Assembly (NCBI GenBank): GCA_016703125.1
Contig: JADJCR010000014.1
Span: 1-46,120 of the forward strand
Length of the DNA stretch: 46,120 nt
Direction of reading: 5' to 3'
Origin: Micrococcales bacterium
Lineage (GTDB): Bacteria > Actinomycetota > Actinomycetes > S36-B12 > UBA10799
The position numbers were made by a program, and so were the translations under genes. The notes below the pieces were generated by a model that was not told the origin of the DNA, made no database searches, and saw only the letters and a program-made list of their open reading frames with translations. Shown one piece after another: positions 9,265 to 17,150 of this stretch (position 1 is the stretch's first letter; the number at the start of each line of letters is the position of its first letter).

Positions 9265-10562
9265 TCGACGTCAGCGTCATCGTCCCGGTCTTCAACAAGG
9301 CCCCGTACCTGCGCGAGTTGCTGGACAGCCTGCAGAACCAGACCAGCGGGTCGTTCGACGTGTGGCTGGTCGACGACGGGTCCACCGACGGCTCGGAGCG
9401 GATGTGCGACGACATCGCCACCGCGGACGAGCGCTTCCACGTCATCCACCAGCCGAACTCGGGCTGGCCGGGCCGGCCACGCAACGTGGGGGTCGATGTC
9501 AGTGAGAGCCGCTACCTGTTCTACGCCGACGCCGACGACTGGTGCGAACCGACCCTGCTGGCCGACCTGGTCACATTCGCCGACGAGCACGACAGTGACG
9601 TCGTGCTGCCGGCAGTGCTGGCCGAGGGGCACTCTTACACGACCCGCGAACCCGTCTTCAGCAGTGCCGTGGACCTCGACCCGCGCGAGGCCTTCCTCAG
9701 TCTCACCCCACACAAACTGTTCCGGCGCGCCTACTTCGAGGCGCTCGGCCTGCGCTTCACCGAGGACCGGGTACCGCTCGAGGACGGGCAATTGGTGGCC
9801 CGCGCCTACGTCGGGGGCGGTCGGATCAGCCGCTTCGGCGACCGGCTCGGTTACCACTACATGGGCCGCGAGGGCACGAACATCTCCTACGCGCCGCGCG
9901 ACCCCCGCGCGCACGGACGCAGCGTGGCCGACATCATGGGCTCCGCGCGGCGGGTCCCCGTTCACGCCGACGAGATCATCGTCGACATCTACCGCCGCAA
10001 ACTCCTGCGCTACCTCGGGCCGCGGTACTTGCCGGGGATGCCCCCGGACCGCCAAGCGGCCTACGTCCAGGCCACCTCGGACGTGGCAGCAGAGTTCATC
10101 CCCGCTCACCTGGAGTCGACGCTGACCCCGTGGCCGCGGCTGGCCTCACGCGCGGCCCGGCTCGGGGACCCGGGGGTCAGCGTGGCTCTGGCGCAGGCAC
10201 GCGCCGACGAACTTGTGCCCGCCGAGCGCGCCAACGGCCACTGGTTCATCGGTCCGGTGCCCGCCGACGACATCGTCGTGGTGCGCCCCCGGGCACGCAA
10301 GGATCCCAGCAAGGGGATCCGGGTGGTGAGCCGGCCGGAGTGGGTGCGGGTGACCAGCCCCCGGCTGGAACTGTCGGTCGACGGCGCGGTGATCGGCGTC
10401 GATGAGACCCTGCGTCCCCGCCAGCCCCTGCCGGGCCCGGCCCGCGCGCTGGCCTGCTGGGACGACCTGTCCGTGGCGGTGGCCTACGACGGGGAACCGG
10501 TGACCACCGACGGACTGCACTTCAGTTCCGCCGCCGGTCAGCTCGTCGTCGCGCCGGCCTGA
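9261..10562 (+). CDS. family 2 glycosyltransferase
   Basis: 433 aa from GTG 9261 (GTGA overlap with accE). The N-terminal GT-A fold shows 'VSVIVPVFNKAPYLRELLD', 'LVDDGSTDGS' (nucleotide binding), 'FYADADDW' (metal-binding DxD) and 'VPLEDGQL' (likely catalytic base region). No transmembrane segment is evident. Residues from about 270 on form a second region ending 'SAAGQLVVAPA' that I do not recognise. Donor and acceptor are unknown; cell-envelope or teichoic-type polysaccharide synthesis is a guess. It is unusual to find it coupled to the carboxylase operon. Its last 25 bases overlap the convergent maf gene. Confidence 0.85.
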   Translation: MIDVSVIVPVFNKAPYLRELLDSLQNQTSGSFDVWLVDDGSTDGSERMCDDIATADERFHVIHQPNSGWPGRPRNVGVDVSESRYLFYADADDWCEPTLLADLVTFADEHDSDVVLPAVLAEGHSYTTREPVFSSAVDLDPREAFLSLTPHKLFRRAYFEALGLRFTEDRVPLEDGQLVARAYVGGGRISRFGDRLGYHYMGREGTNISYAPRDPRAHGRSVADIMGSARRVPVHADEIIVDIYRRKLLRYLGPRYLPGMPPDRQAAYVQATSDVAAEFIPAHLESTLTPWPRLASRAARLGDPGVSVALAQARADELVPAERANGHWFIGPVPADDIVVVRPRARKDPSKGIRVVSRPEWVRVTSPRLELSVDGAVIGVDETLRPRQPLPGPARALACWDDLSVAVAYDGEPVTTDGLHFSSAAGQLVVAPA

Positions 10563-11149
10563 TCCCACAGGTCCATCCAGCGCAGTCCTGCCTGCCGCAC
10601 CATGTCGCGCAGCAGCGGTATCCCGAGCCCGATGACATTGGCCGGGTCCCCCTCCACACCGGTCACGAACGCCGAGCCGTAGCCGTCCAGCGTGAAGCCG
10701 CCGGCCACCTGCAGCGGCTCCCCGGTCGCCACGTACGCGGCGATCTCCTCGTCGTCGGGGTCGGCGAAGTGCACGGTGGTGCGGGCAGCCGCGACGACCT
10801 CGCCGGCGGCGTGGATCAGGCACTGGCCGGTGATCAGTTCCGCGGAGCGTCCACGCAATTCGTGCCATCTGCGCACGGCCACGTCCGCCGTCAACGGCTT
10901 GCCCAGGCTTCGGCCGTCGACATCGAGCACGGAATCGGCCCCGAGCACCAGTCGGCCGGGGTTGTCCCGGGCGACCCACCGCGCCTTGGCCAGCGCGAGG
11001 TGCACCGCCACCTGTTCGGGCCCGGCCGCGGGCAGACCGGCGATGAGGGCGTCCTCGTCAACACCGCTGACCACGACCTCAGGTTCGATCCCGGCGGCCC
11101 GCAGCAAACGCAGGCGGGACGGGGATGCCGAGGCGAGGATCAGGCGCAC
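10538..11149 (-). CDS. maf: Maf-family nucleotide pyrophosphatase
   Basis: Hydrolyses non-canonical or modified nucleoside triphosphates such as dTTP/UTP analogues, a house-cleaning role also linked to septum control. 203 aa. The start 'LILASASPSRLRLLRAAG' is the Maf signature, with 'LVLGADSVLDVDGRSLGKP' as the metal/catalytic region and 'GEPLQVAGGFTLDGYGSAFV' near the C-terminus. GTG 11149 gives the conserved start and follows a TACCAT box by eight bases. The normal Maf neighbourhood (accD-accE-maf-accA) is kept, but its 3' end overlaps the glycosyltransferase gene on the other strand by 25 bases. Confidence 0.93.
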   Translation of the reverse strand: MRLILASASPSRLRLLRAAGIEPEVVVSGVDEDALIAGLPAAGPEQVAVHLALAKARWVARDNPGRLVLGADSVLDVDGRSLGKPLTADVAVRRWHELRGRSAELITGQCLIHAAGEVVAAARTTVHFADPDDEEIAAYVATGEPLQVAGGFTLDGYGSAFVTGVEGDPANVIGLGIPLLRDMVRQAGLRWMDLWDQAGATTS

Positions 11150-11157
11150 GCGCAGCG

Positions 11158-11163
11158 ATGGTA
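11158..11163 (-). promoter_or_regulatory. possible -10 box, leaderless promoter of maf
   Basis: Minus-strand TACCAT, then eight bases, then GTG 11149. No ribosome site between them. The inverted-repeat array begins 37 bases upstream. Confidence 0.4.
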
Positions 11164-11199
11164 CGCGCCAGCCGCAGCAGCGACTCACCCGACGGTCGC

Positions 11200-11338
11200 C
11201 GCCACAAGTGGGCGGCGGCACCCCCTGCGCGCCCACTTGTGGCGTCCCGAAACCTCGCAAATCACCCATATCCGGCGCGTCGACAGCCACAAGTGGGCGG
11301 ATTGCAGAATTGGCTTTCGGTGTTCCGCCCACTTGTGG
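11200..11338. repeat. two perfect 15-bp inverted repeats built from four copies of CCACAAGTGGGCG
   Basis: The 13-base core CCACAAGTGGGCG occurs at 11202-11214 (plus), 11230-11242 (minus), 11287-11299 (plus) and 11326-11338 (minus). The first two copies extend to a perfect 15-bp inverted repeat, 11200-11214 with 11230-11244, loop 15 bases. The last two make another, 11287-11301 with 11324-11338, loop 22 bases. They lie between the divergent maf and accA promoters and fill most of that 256-base gap. Each core is itself nearly palindromic (CCAC..GTGG), as a dimeric regulator site would be. Hairpin repeat or operator array are both possible; I do not recognise the family. Confidence 0.85.
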
Positions 11339-11393
11339 TGGACGCTGCCCGCCAAGCCGTCGGCCCAGCCCGCCCGCCCGGAGGTCCGCCACC

Positions 11394-11399
11394 TAGACT
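11394..11399 (+). promoter_or_regulatory. -10 box, leaderless promoter of accA
   Basis: TAGACT, six bases (CGGAGT), then GTG 11406. The box begins 55 bases after the last copy of the inverted-repeat array. Confidence 0.6.
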
Positions 11400-11405
11400 C
11401 GGAGT

Positions 11406-13167
11406 GTGCGCAAAGTGCTGATCGCCAACCGTGGGGAAATTGCCATCCGTGTCGCGCGGGCCTGCCGGGACGCCGGCCTGGCCAGTGTCGCCGTCTACGC
11501 CAACTCCGACAGCGACGCCTTGCATGTCAAGGCCGCCGACGAGGCCTACTCGCTGGACGGCGAGACCGCCGCCGAGACCTACCTGGTCATCGAGAAACTG
11601 CTCGACGTGGCCAAGCGCTCGGGAGCCGACGCCGTCCACCCCGGGTACGGCTTCTTGTCCGAGAACGCCGACTTCGCCCAGGCGGTCATCGACGCCGGGC
11701 TGATCTGGATCGGGCCACCACCGGCGGCGATCCGCTCCCTGGGCGACAAGGTCTCCGCACGGCACATCGCCCAGCGCGCCGGCGCGCCGCTGGTGGCGGG
11801 TACCCCGGACCCGGTCTCCGGGGCCGACGAGGTCGTGGAGTTCGCCAAGGAGAACGGGCTGCCGATCGCCATCAAGGCCGCCTTCGGCGGTGGGGGGCGC
11901 GGCCTCAAGGTCGCCCGCACCCTCGACGAGGTGCCGGAACTGTACGACTCCGCGGTCCGCGAGGCGGTCGCCGCCTTCGGTCGCGGTGAGTGCTTCGTGG
12001 AGCGCTACCTGGACAACCCCCGGCACGTCGAGACCCAGGTCCTCCGCCGACATGCACGGCAACGTCGTCGTGGTCTCCACGCGTGACTGCTCCCTGCAAC
12101 GCCGCCACCAGAAACTCGTGGAGGAAGCCCCCGCGCCCTTCCTGTCGGACAAGCAGATCGCCGAGCTCTACCGCGCGAGCAAAGCCATCGTCAAGGAAGC
12201 CGGGTACACCGGCGCCGGCACGTGCGAGTTCCTCGTCGGCCAGGACGGCACCATCTCGTTCCTCGAGGTCAACACCCGTCTGCAGGTGGAGCACCCGGTC
12301 TCCGAGGAGGTCGCCGGAATCGACCTGGTCCGCGAGCAGTTCCGCATCGCCGACGGTGAGGAACTCGGGTACGACGACCCCGAACTGCGCGGTCACTCCA
12401 TCGAGTTCCGCATCAACGGCGAGGACCCCGGGCGCAACTTCCTCCCGGCACCCGGCGTGCTGACCGTGTGGAAGCCGCCGTCGGGACCGGGCGTGCGCCT
12501 GGACGGGGGTTTCACCACCGGGGACGTGATCGGGGGCAACTTCGACTCCCTGCTCGCCAAGCTGATCATCACCGGTGCCGACCGCCAGGAGGCCCTGCAG
12601 CGCGCCCGCCGGGCCCTGGCGGACTTCGAGGTCGAGGGCATCGCCACTGCGCTGACCTTCCACCGTGTGGTCGTCGAGGACCCGGCCTTCGCGCCGCTGG
12701 ACCCCAAGCAGACCTTCACCGTCCACACCCGCTGGATCGAGACCGCCTTCGACAACCAGATCCCTGCCTACGACGGCGGCGTGTCCGCTGAAGAGGGCGA
12801 GGGTGAGCGGCAGGCCGTCACCGTCGAGGTCGGCGGCAAGCGCATCGAGGTCACCTTGCCCGCGGCGCTCTCGGTCGGCACGGCTGCACCCGCCGCCGGC
12901 GGCAAGCGCCCGGCGAAACGCGCCAAGAAGAGTTCTGGCGGCGGTGCCTCCGGCGACGCGCTGACCGCGCCTATGCAGGGCACGATCGTCAAGGTCGCGG
13001 TCGAGGAGGGTCAGACCGTCGAGGCCGGTGAATTGGTCGTGGTGCTCGAGGCCATGAAGATGGAGCAGCCGCTCAACGCCCACAAGGCGGGCACCATCGC
13101 TGGGCTGAGTGCCGAAATCGGGGCTACGGTACCTACAGGGACTGTTCTCTGCGAAATCAAGGACTAG
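11406..13167 (+). CDS. accA: acyl-CoA carboxylase alpha subunit: biotin carboxylase plus BCCP (one frameshift)
   Basis: Carboxylates its own biotin with ATP and bicarbonate and delivers it to AccD. About 587 aa once corrected. Domains in order: biotin carboxylase N-domain 'VLIANRGEIAIRVARAC', ATP-grasp with 'FGGGGRGLKVA' and 'FLEVNTRLQVEHPVSEEV', biotin carboxylase C-domain, Ala/Lys-rich linker 'GGKRPAKRAKKSSGGG', and a biotinyl domain with 'EAMKM' (biotinylated Lys codon 13057-13059). The frame breaks at about 12043-12046, where one extra C ('CCTCCGCC' for 'CCTCGCC') separates '...HVETQVL' from 'ADMHGNVVVVSTRD'. Both halves are otherwise perfectly conserved, so a read error is more likely than a pseudogene. 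Leaderless GTG start. Corresponds to AccA3. Confidence 0.92.
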
Positions 13168-13184
13168 CCACCGGGAGGCCGGCC

Positions 13185-14471
13185 GTGCGACGGGCACTCT
13201 GGACACTCATCACCCTGCTGCTCGTCGGCTGGATCGCGGCTCCCGCGAGTGCGACCACCATCGACGACGTCGTTTCGGCCCTGCGCTCCGACCCGGTCTA
13301 CAACGATCCCAAGGCGGAGAACGCGCTCACGGATGCCCAGGCCGCCGACCTCAGCGACCAGATCGTCAGTAGTGGCTCCTCGGTCTACGTCGCCATCCTG
13401 CCGGCGGCGGCGCGCGGTTCGCGCACGACCGAGGATGTTGTGCGCTACCTGCAGCAGAACGTCGGGGAACCGGGCACCTACGCCGCTGTCGTGGGTAGCC
13501 AGTTCCGGTCGACCTCCTCCGAGGCGGCCACCGCGGCCTTCCAGCAGCAGCAGGGCAACGGTGTGTACGCCGTGCTCAGCCAGTTCGTCACCAACGTGGA
13601 GTCCATCGACAACGGGGGAACGGTCACCCAGCCGGAACCGGCCGGATCCTCCTCCGGCGGCAGCGCGCTCGTCCCGCTGCTGGTCCTGGGGGGTCTGGCA
13701 GCAGGCGCCGGCGGTCTGGTCTTCATGGGCTCACGGCGCAAGAAGCGCGCCGAGGCCGCGGCCCTGGCATCGGTGAAGCAGGCACTCGACGAGGACATCA
13801 CCGACTTCGGGGAATCCCTCGACGGCGTGGATTCGCAGGCCATCACCACCGAGGAGAACCGTGCGGACTGGATGGCCGCCCTCGACCAGTACGAACAGGC
13901 TAAGAAGGCTTCGGATGCGATGCGTACGCCGAACGAGGCACGCACTGTCACCGAGGCCCTCGACGAAGGCCGGTACCGCGTCGCCTGCGTGCAGGCACGA
14001 ATGGCCGGCGACGTCATCCCCGAACGCAGGCCGCCCTGCTTCTTCGACCCACGGCACGGCGTCAGCATCAAGGACGTCCTCTACACACCCGCCGGCGCTG
14101 CCCAGTCCCGGGACGTGCCCGCGTGTGCGGCCTGTTCAGCCGCGCTCGACGACGGCCTCGACCCGCAGGTACGCATGGTGCCAGCCGCCAATGGTGCCCG
14201 CCAGCCCTACTGGCAGGCGGGGCCACAGTACGGCGGCTACGCCAGCGGCTACTACGGCAACAGCGGCATGGACCTGTTCTCCACGATCCTGGTGGGCACC
14301 ATGCTGGGCAACATGATGACCGGCGGCATGCACACCGGCGGTTACGACTCCGGGTGGTCCGGCGGTGACTTCAGTGGTGGCGGCAGCGACTTCGGCGGAG
14401 GCGACTTCGGCGGGGGCGGAGACTTCGGCGGTGGGGACTTCGGTGGAGGCGGCGACTTCGGGGGCTGGTGA
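13185..14471 (+). CDS. membrane-anchored exported protein with Gly-rich tail (DUF6676/TPM-like)
   Basis: 428 aa. A signal peptide (about 1-24, ending 'APASA') precedes a roughly 110-residue extracytoplasmic domain beginning 'TTIDDVVSALRSDPVYNDPK' that resembles actinobacterial Rv1476/TPM-like domains. A linker and one transmembrane helix (about 160-180, 'LVPLLVLGGLAAGAGGLVF') follow, then a basic stop, a helical region, a Cys-containing patch ('RPPCFFDPRHG' and 'VPACAAC') and a tail of repeated 'DFGGGGDFGGG'. The tail resembles those of YgcG/TPM proteins. GTG 13185 has GGGAGG six bases upstream. It follows accA by 17 bases and may be co-transcribed. Function unknown. It ends 3 bases from the convergent lpdA gene. 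Confidence 0.75.
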   Translation: MRRALWTLITLLLVGWIAAPASATTIDDVVSALRSDPVYNDPKAENALTDAQAADLSDQIVSSGSSVYVAILPAAARGSRTTEDVVRYLQQNVGEPGTYAAVVGSQFRSTSSEAATAAFQQQQGNGVYAVLSQFVTNVESIDNGGTVTQPEPAGSSSGGSALVPLLVLGGLAAGAGGLVFMGSRRKKRAEAAALASVKQALDEDITDFGESLDGVDSQAITTEENRADWMAALDQYEQAKKASDAMRTPNEARTVTEALDEGRYRVACVQARMAGDVIPERRPPCFFDPRHGVSIKDVLYTPAGAAQSRDVPACAACSAALDDGLDPQVRMVPAANGARQPYWQAGPQYGGYASGYYGNSGMDLFSTILVGTMLGNMMTGGMHTGGYDSGWSGGDFSGGGSDFGGGDFGGGGDFGGGDFGGGGDFGGW

Positions 14472-14474
14472 GCC

Positions 14475-15858
14475 TCAATCCATGCGGTGCAGTCGACGCG
14501 CCGCCTCGGCGATGGACCCGCTCAGCGACGGATAGACCGTGAACGTCGTGGCGAGGTCATCGACGTTCAGCCCGAGTTCCACCGCCAGGGCCAGCGGGTA
14601 GATCAGCTCGCTGGCGCTCGGGGCCACCACGACGGCGCCTACGACGATGCCCGAACCACGGCAGAAGATCTTGACGAAGCCGTCATCGCGGCCCTGCATC
14701 TTCGCCCGCGCATTGGTGGCCAGCGGCAACCGGATCCCGTGGGCGCGCACGATCCCGGAGTCGACATCGGCCTGGGTGACCCCGACGCTGGCGATCTCCG
14801 GGTCGGTGAAGACGTTGCTGCTGACCACCTTGAGATCCAGTGGCGACACCGCCTCGCCCAGTGCGTGCCACATGGCGATGCGACCCTGCATCGCAGCCAC
14901 GTTGGCCAGTGGCATCACGCCGGTGCAGTCGCCGGCGGCATAGATGCCCGGGACGCTGGTGCGTGACACCTTGTCCACGGCGACGTAGCCGTGGACGTCG
15001 AGTGCCACCCCACGTGTTCGCAGCCGAGGTCAGCGGTGTTGGGCACGGCTCCTACGGCCATCAGGCAATGGCTACCGGCCAACTGCGAGCCGTCCTGCAA
15101 CGTGACCAGGACACCGTCCTCGGTCCGCTCGACGGCCTCGGCCCGGGTCTCCGACGCGAGTTCCATGCCGCGGTGCTGCAGCACCACCTCGAGCACCTCG
15201 GCGGCATCCGGGTCCTGCGTGGGCAGCACCCGCTCCCGCGAGGAGACGAGCACCACCTCGCACCCCAGTGCTGTGTAGGCGCCCGCGAACTCGGCTCCCG
15301 TCACCCCGGAGCCCACCACGATCAGGCGTTCGGGCAGGTCCGTGAGGTCGTACAACTGCTGCCAGGTCAGGATCCGCTGTCCGTCGGAGACCGCGCTGGG
15401 CAACTCCGGGGACGGGCACCTGTGGCCAGCAGGATGACGTCGGCGCGGTACTGCGCGGCATCCACGGCCACCGTGTGGGCATCAAGGAGGCGGCCGTGCC
15501 CATGGACGATCTGCACGCCGACATCGCGCAGCCGTCGGGCGATGTCCTCGCTCTGCGCCGCGGCGAGGTCGAGGACCCGCTTGTTGAGCAGCGCGAAGTC
15601 CACACTCACCGTCCCGGGGCCGGGGACCTCCCCGGCCACCCGCACGCCCAGTTGACCCGACACGTTCGCACGTCCCACCCGTTCGGCGGTGGCGATCAGC
15701 GTCTTGCTCGGGACGCAGTCGGTCAACACCGCGGCACCGCCGATGCCCCCGGCCTCGATCACCGTGACGTTTGCCCCGAACTGCGCGGCGACCAGTGCGG
15801 CCTCGTAACCCCCTGGGCCACCGCCGATGACGACGACAGATCCCGGCACTCCGCTCAT
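14475..15858 (-). CDS. lpdA: NAD(P)H-quinone dehydrogenase / flavoprotein disulfide reductase LpdA (two frameshifts)
   Basis: Closely resembles Rv3303c LpdA, an FAD enzyme that moves electrons from NAD(P)H to quinones and lacks the redox-active disulfide of true lipoamide dehydrogenases. Segments: FAD site 'VVIGGGPGGYEAALVAAQFG'; 'GGIGGAAVLTDCVPSKT', with a single Cys where lipoamide dehydrogenases have C....C; NAD site 'IVVGSGVTGAEFAGAY'; second FAD motif 'GIYAAGDCTGVMPLA'; dimer end 'VYPSLSGSIAEAARRL'. The frame is lost at about 15405-15408 (a missing G between '...GARPR' and 'LPSAVSDG') and at 15008-15011 (a four-C run, one base short). Both look like homopolymer errors. The start overlaps the ku stop by ATGA. 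Confidence 0.9.
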
Positions 15859-16832
15859 GCGGTCTTCCGGGTGCGCTTCGCCGGCGCCTTCTTCGCCGCG
15901 GTCTTGGAGGGGGCCGCCTTCCTGGCGGCGGGCTTCTTCGCAGGCGCCTTCTTGGCCGGAGTCTTCGCCGCTGCCTTCTTCGCCGGCGCCTTCTTGGCGG
16001 CTGTCCTGCCCGCGGTCTTCTTGGCGGGGGCCTTCTTCGCCGGCTCGCCCCCTGCCCGCTCGAGTGACTGCCGCAGCGCCGTGAGCAGGTCGACTACCTC
16101 ACCGCCGTCTGCGGTCGGTGCCTCGCTGGCGACGATGCCCTCGCCGCCGTTGACCTTGGCGTCGATCAGCGCCAGCAACTGCTCGCGGTAGCCGTCGTGG
16201 TACTGGTCGGGGTCGAATTCGCCGGCCAGGGATTCGACCAGCGACGAGGCCATCGCCAACTCCTGCGGACGCACGTCCACGTCCTGTTCGAGGATGTCGA
16301 AGCGCGCCGGACGGACCTCGTCGGGCCAGAGCATCGTCTGTAGCATGAGCACGTCCTCACGCACCCTCAGCACCCCGAGTTGCTGCTTCTGCCGCAGGCT
16401 CACCTTCACGATGGCCGTCAACTCGGTCTCGCCCAGCGTCCGGCGCAGCAGCACGTACGGTTTCAACGAGCGCTCGTCAGGCTCCAACAGGTAGCTCTTG
16501 TCGAACCACACCGGATCCACCTGGTCGGTCGGCACGAACTCAACGACGTCGATCTCCTTGGACGAGGTGACCGGTAGGCTCGCGAAGTCCTCTTCGGTCA
16601 GGACCACGGTGGGGCCGTTGGGCACCTGGTAGGCCTTGGATATCTCGGCCAGTTCCAGCACCTTCTCGCACTCCCGGCACACGCGGTTGTACTTCACCCG
16701 ACCGCCGTCGACAGCGTGCACCTGATGGAAGCGCACATCATGATCCTCGGTGGCCGCGTAGGCCTTCACCGGGACGGACACCAGGCCGAAGGAGATCGAA
16801 CCCTTCCAGATCGCACGCACGTCCCCTAGCAT
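15855..16832 (-). CDS. ku: Ku, non-homologous end-joining DNA end-binding protein
   Basis: Homodimeric Ku rings thread onto DNA ends and recruit LigD. 325 aa. The N-terminus 'VRAIWKGSISFGLVSVPVKAY' and core motifs 'RVCRECEKVLELAEI', 'EFVPTDQVDPVWFDKSYLLEP' and 'ALIDAKVNGGE' are standard bacterial Ku. From about residue 260 to the end there is a long Lys/Ala/Pro tail of 'KKAPAKK'-type repeats, like the DNA-binding extensions of some mycobacterial Ku proteins. ATG 16832 is chosen; GTG 16820, which gives the classic 'MRAIWKG' start, is equally possible, with AGGGGA almost touching it. The gene overlaps lpdA by ATGA and is divergent from ligD. Confidence 0.93.
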   Translation of the reverse strand: MLGDVRAIWKGSISFGLVSVPVKAYAATEDHDVRFHQVHAVDGGRVKYNRVCRECEKVLELAEISKAYQVPNGPTVVLTEEDFASLPVTSSKEIDVVEFVPTDQVDPVWFDKSYLLEPDERSLKPYVLLRRTLGETELTAIVKVSLRQKQQLGVLRVREDVLMLQTMLWPDEVRPARFDILEQDVDVRPQELAMASSLVESLAGEFDPDQYHDGYREQLLALIDAKVNGGEGIVASEAPTADGGEVVDLLTALRQSLERAGGEPAKKAPAKKTAGRTAAKKAPAKKAAAKTPAKKAPAKKPAARKAAPSKTAAKKAPAKRTRKTA

Positions 16833-16846
16833 GCTCTGTCCGAGTG

Positions 16847-16854
16847 GATATATG
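16847..16854 (-). promoter_or_regulatory. possible -10 region of ku
   Basis: Minus-strand CATATATC, an AT-rich patch in GC-rich DNA, lies 14 bases before ATG 16832, consistent with a very short leader. Confidence 0.35.
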
Positions 16855-16898
16855 CCAGTGCCGGGGCGATGAGAGCTTCCTGACGTGTCCGGACGTCT

Positions 16899-17063
16899 CC
16901 GGGGTTGCGGCACCTCTCCCGCCTCAGCTCCCGGCCTCCGAACGTGCGCAGTTCCTCAACCCGGGAGCGATACCTCCAGCCGGGAGCGATCGTGCACGGT
17001 TGGAACGAATCTCCCCGGTTGCGGCACCTCTCCCGCCTTCAGCCCCCGGGAGCGATCGGGCAC
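16899..17063. repeat. dispersed intergenic repeat family, site A (between ku and ligD)
   Basis: The 318-base ku-ligD gap holds no gene but has repeats. An identical 22-bp segment stands at 16903-16924 and 17017-17038. CGGGAGCGAT occurs at 16961-16970, 16980-16989 and 17047-17056, and GCACGGTTGGAACG at 16994-17007. The same order of blocks, CGGGAG-GA twice, then CACGGTTG, CTCCCCGGT and CTCTCCCGCC, recurs at about 33.8 kb and 37.9 kb. Site A holds one full and one partial copy. Confidence 0.8.
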
Positions 17064-17138
17064 ACCCGCAACCCCCGGCAGTCACCTTCTTCACACGATC
17101 TTCACCCGGCTGATCAGGTGTTTCGAGGGTCCGCTGAC

Positions 17139-17144
17139 TAGAGT
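17139..17144 (+). promoter_or_regulatory. -10 box, leaderless promoter of the ligD-type gene
   Basis: TAGAGT, six bases (CGGCGT), then ATG 17151; no ribosome site. Confidence 0.6.
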
Positions 17145-17150
17145 CGGCGT

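Noticed and set aside
11085..11105. tRNA-like 'GGTTCGATCCC' sequence
   Set aside because: It lies within maf coding sequence with no acceptor stem or anticodon arm around it. No tRNA gene was found anywhere in the window.
11406..13167. Two separate genes for biotin carboxylase and BCCP
   Set aside because: The break at about 12045 falls in the middle of the ATP-grasp domain and is repaired by removing one C; a real split would lie at a domain boundary.
14360..14470. Short regular repeats that might look like a CRISPR or minisatellite
   Set aside because: The repeats are codons for Gly/Asp/Phe in the tail of the 13185 gene; there are no spacers.
15860..16060. Repetitive DNA in the ku 3' region
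   Set aside because: Explained by the Lys/Ala/Pro-coding tail of Ku, not an independent repeat element.
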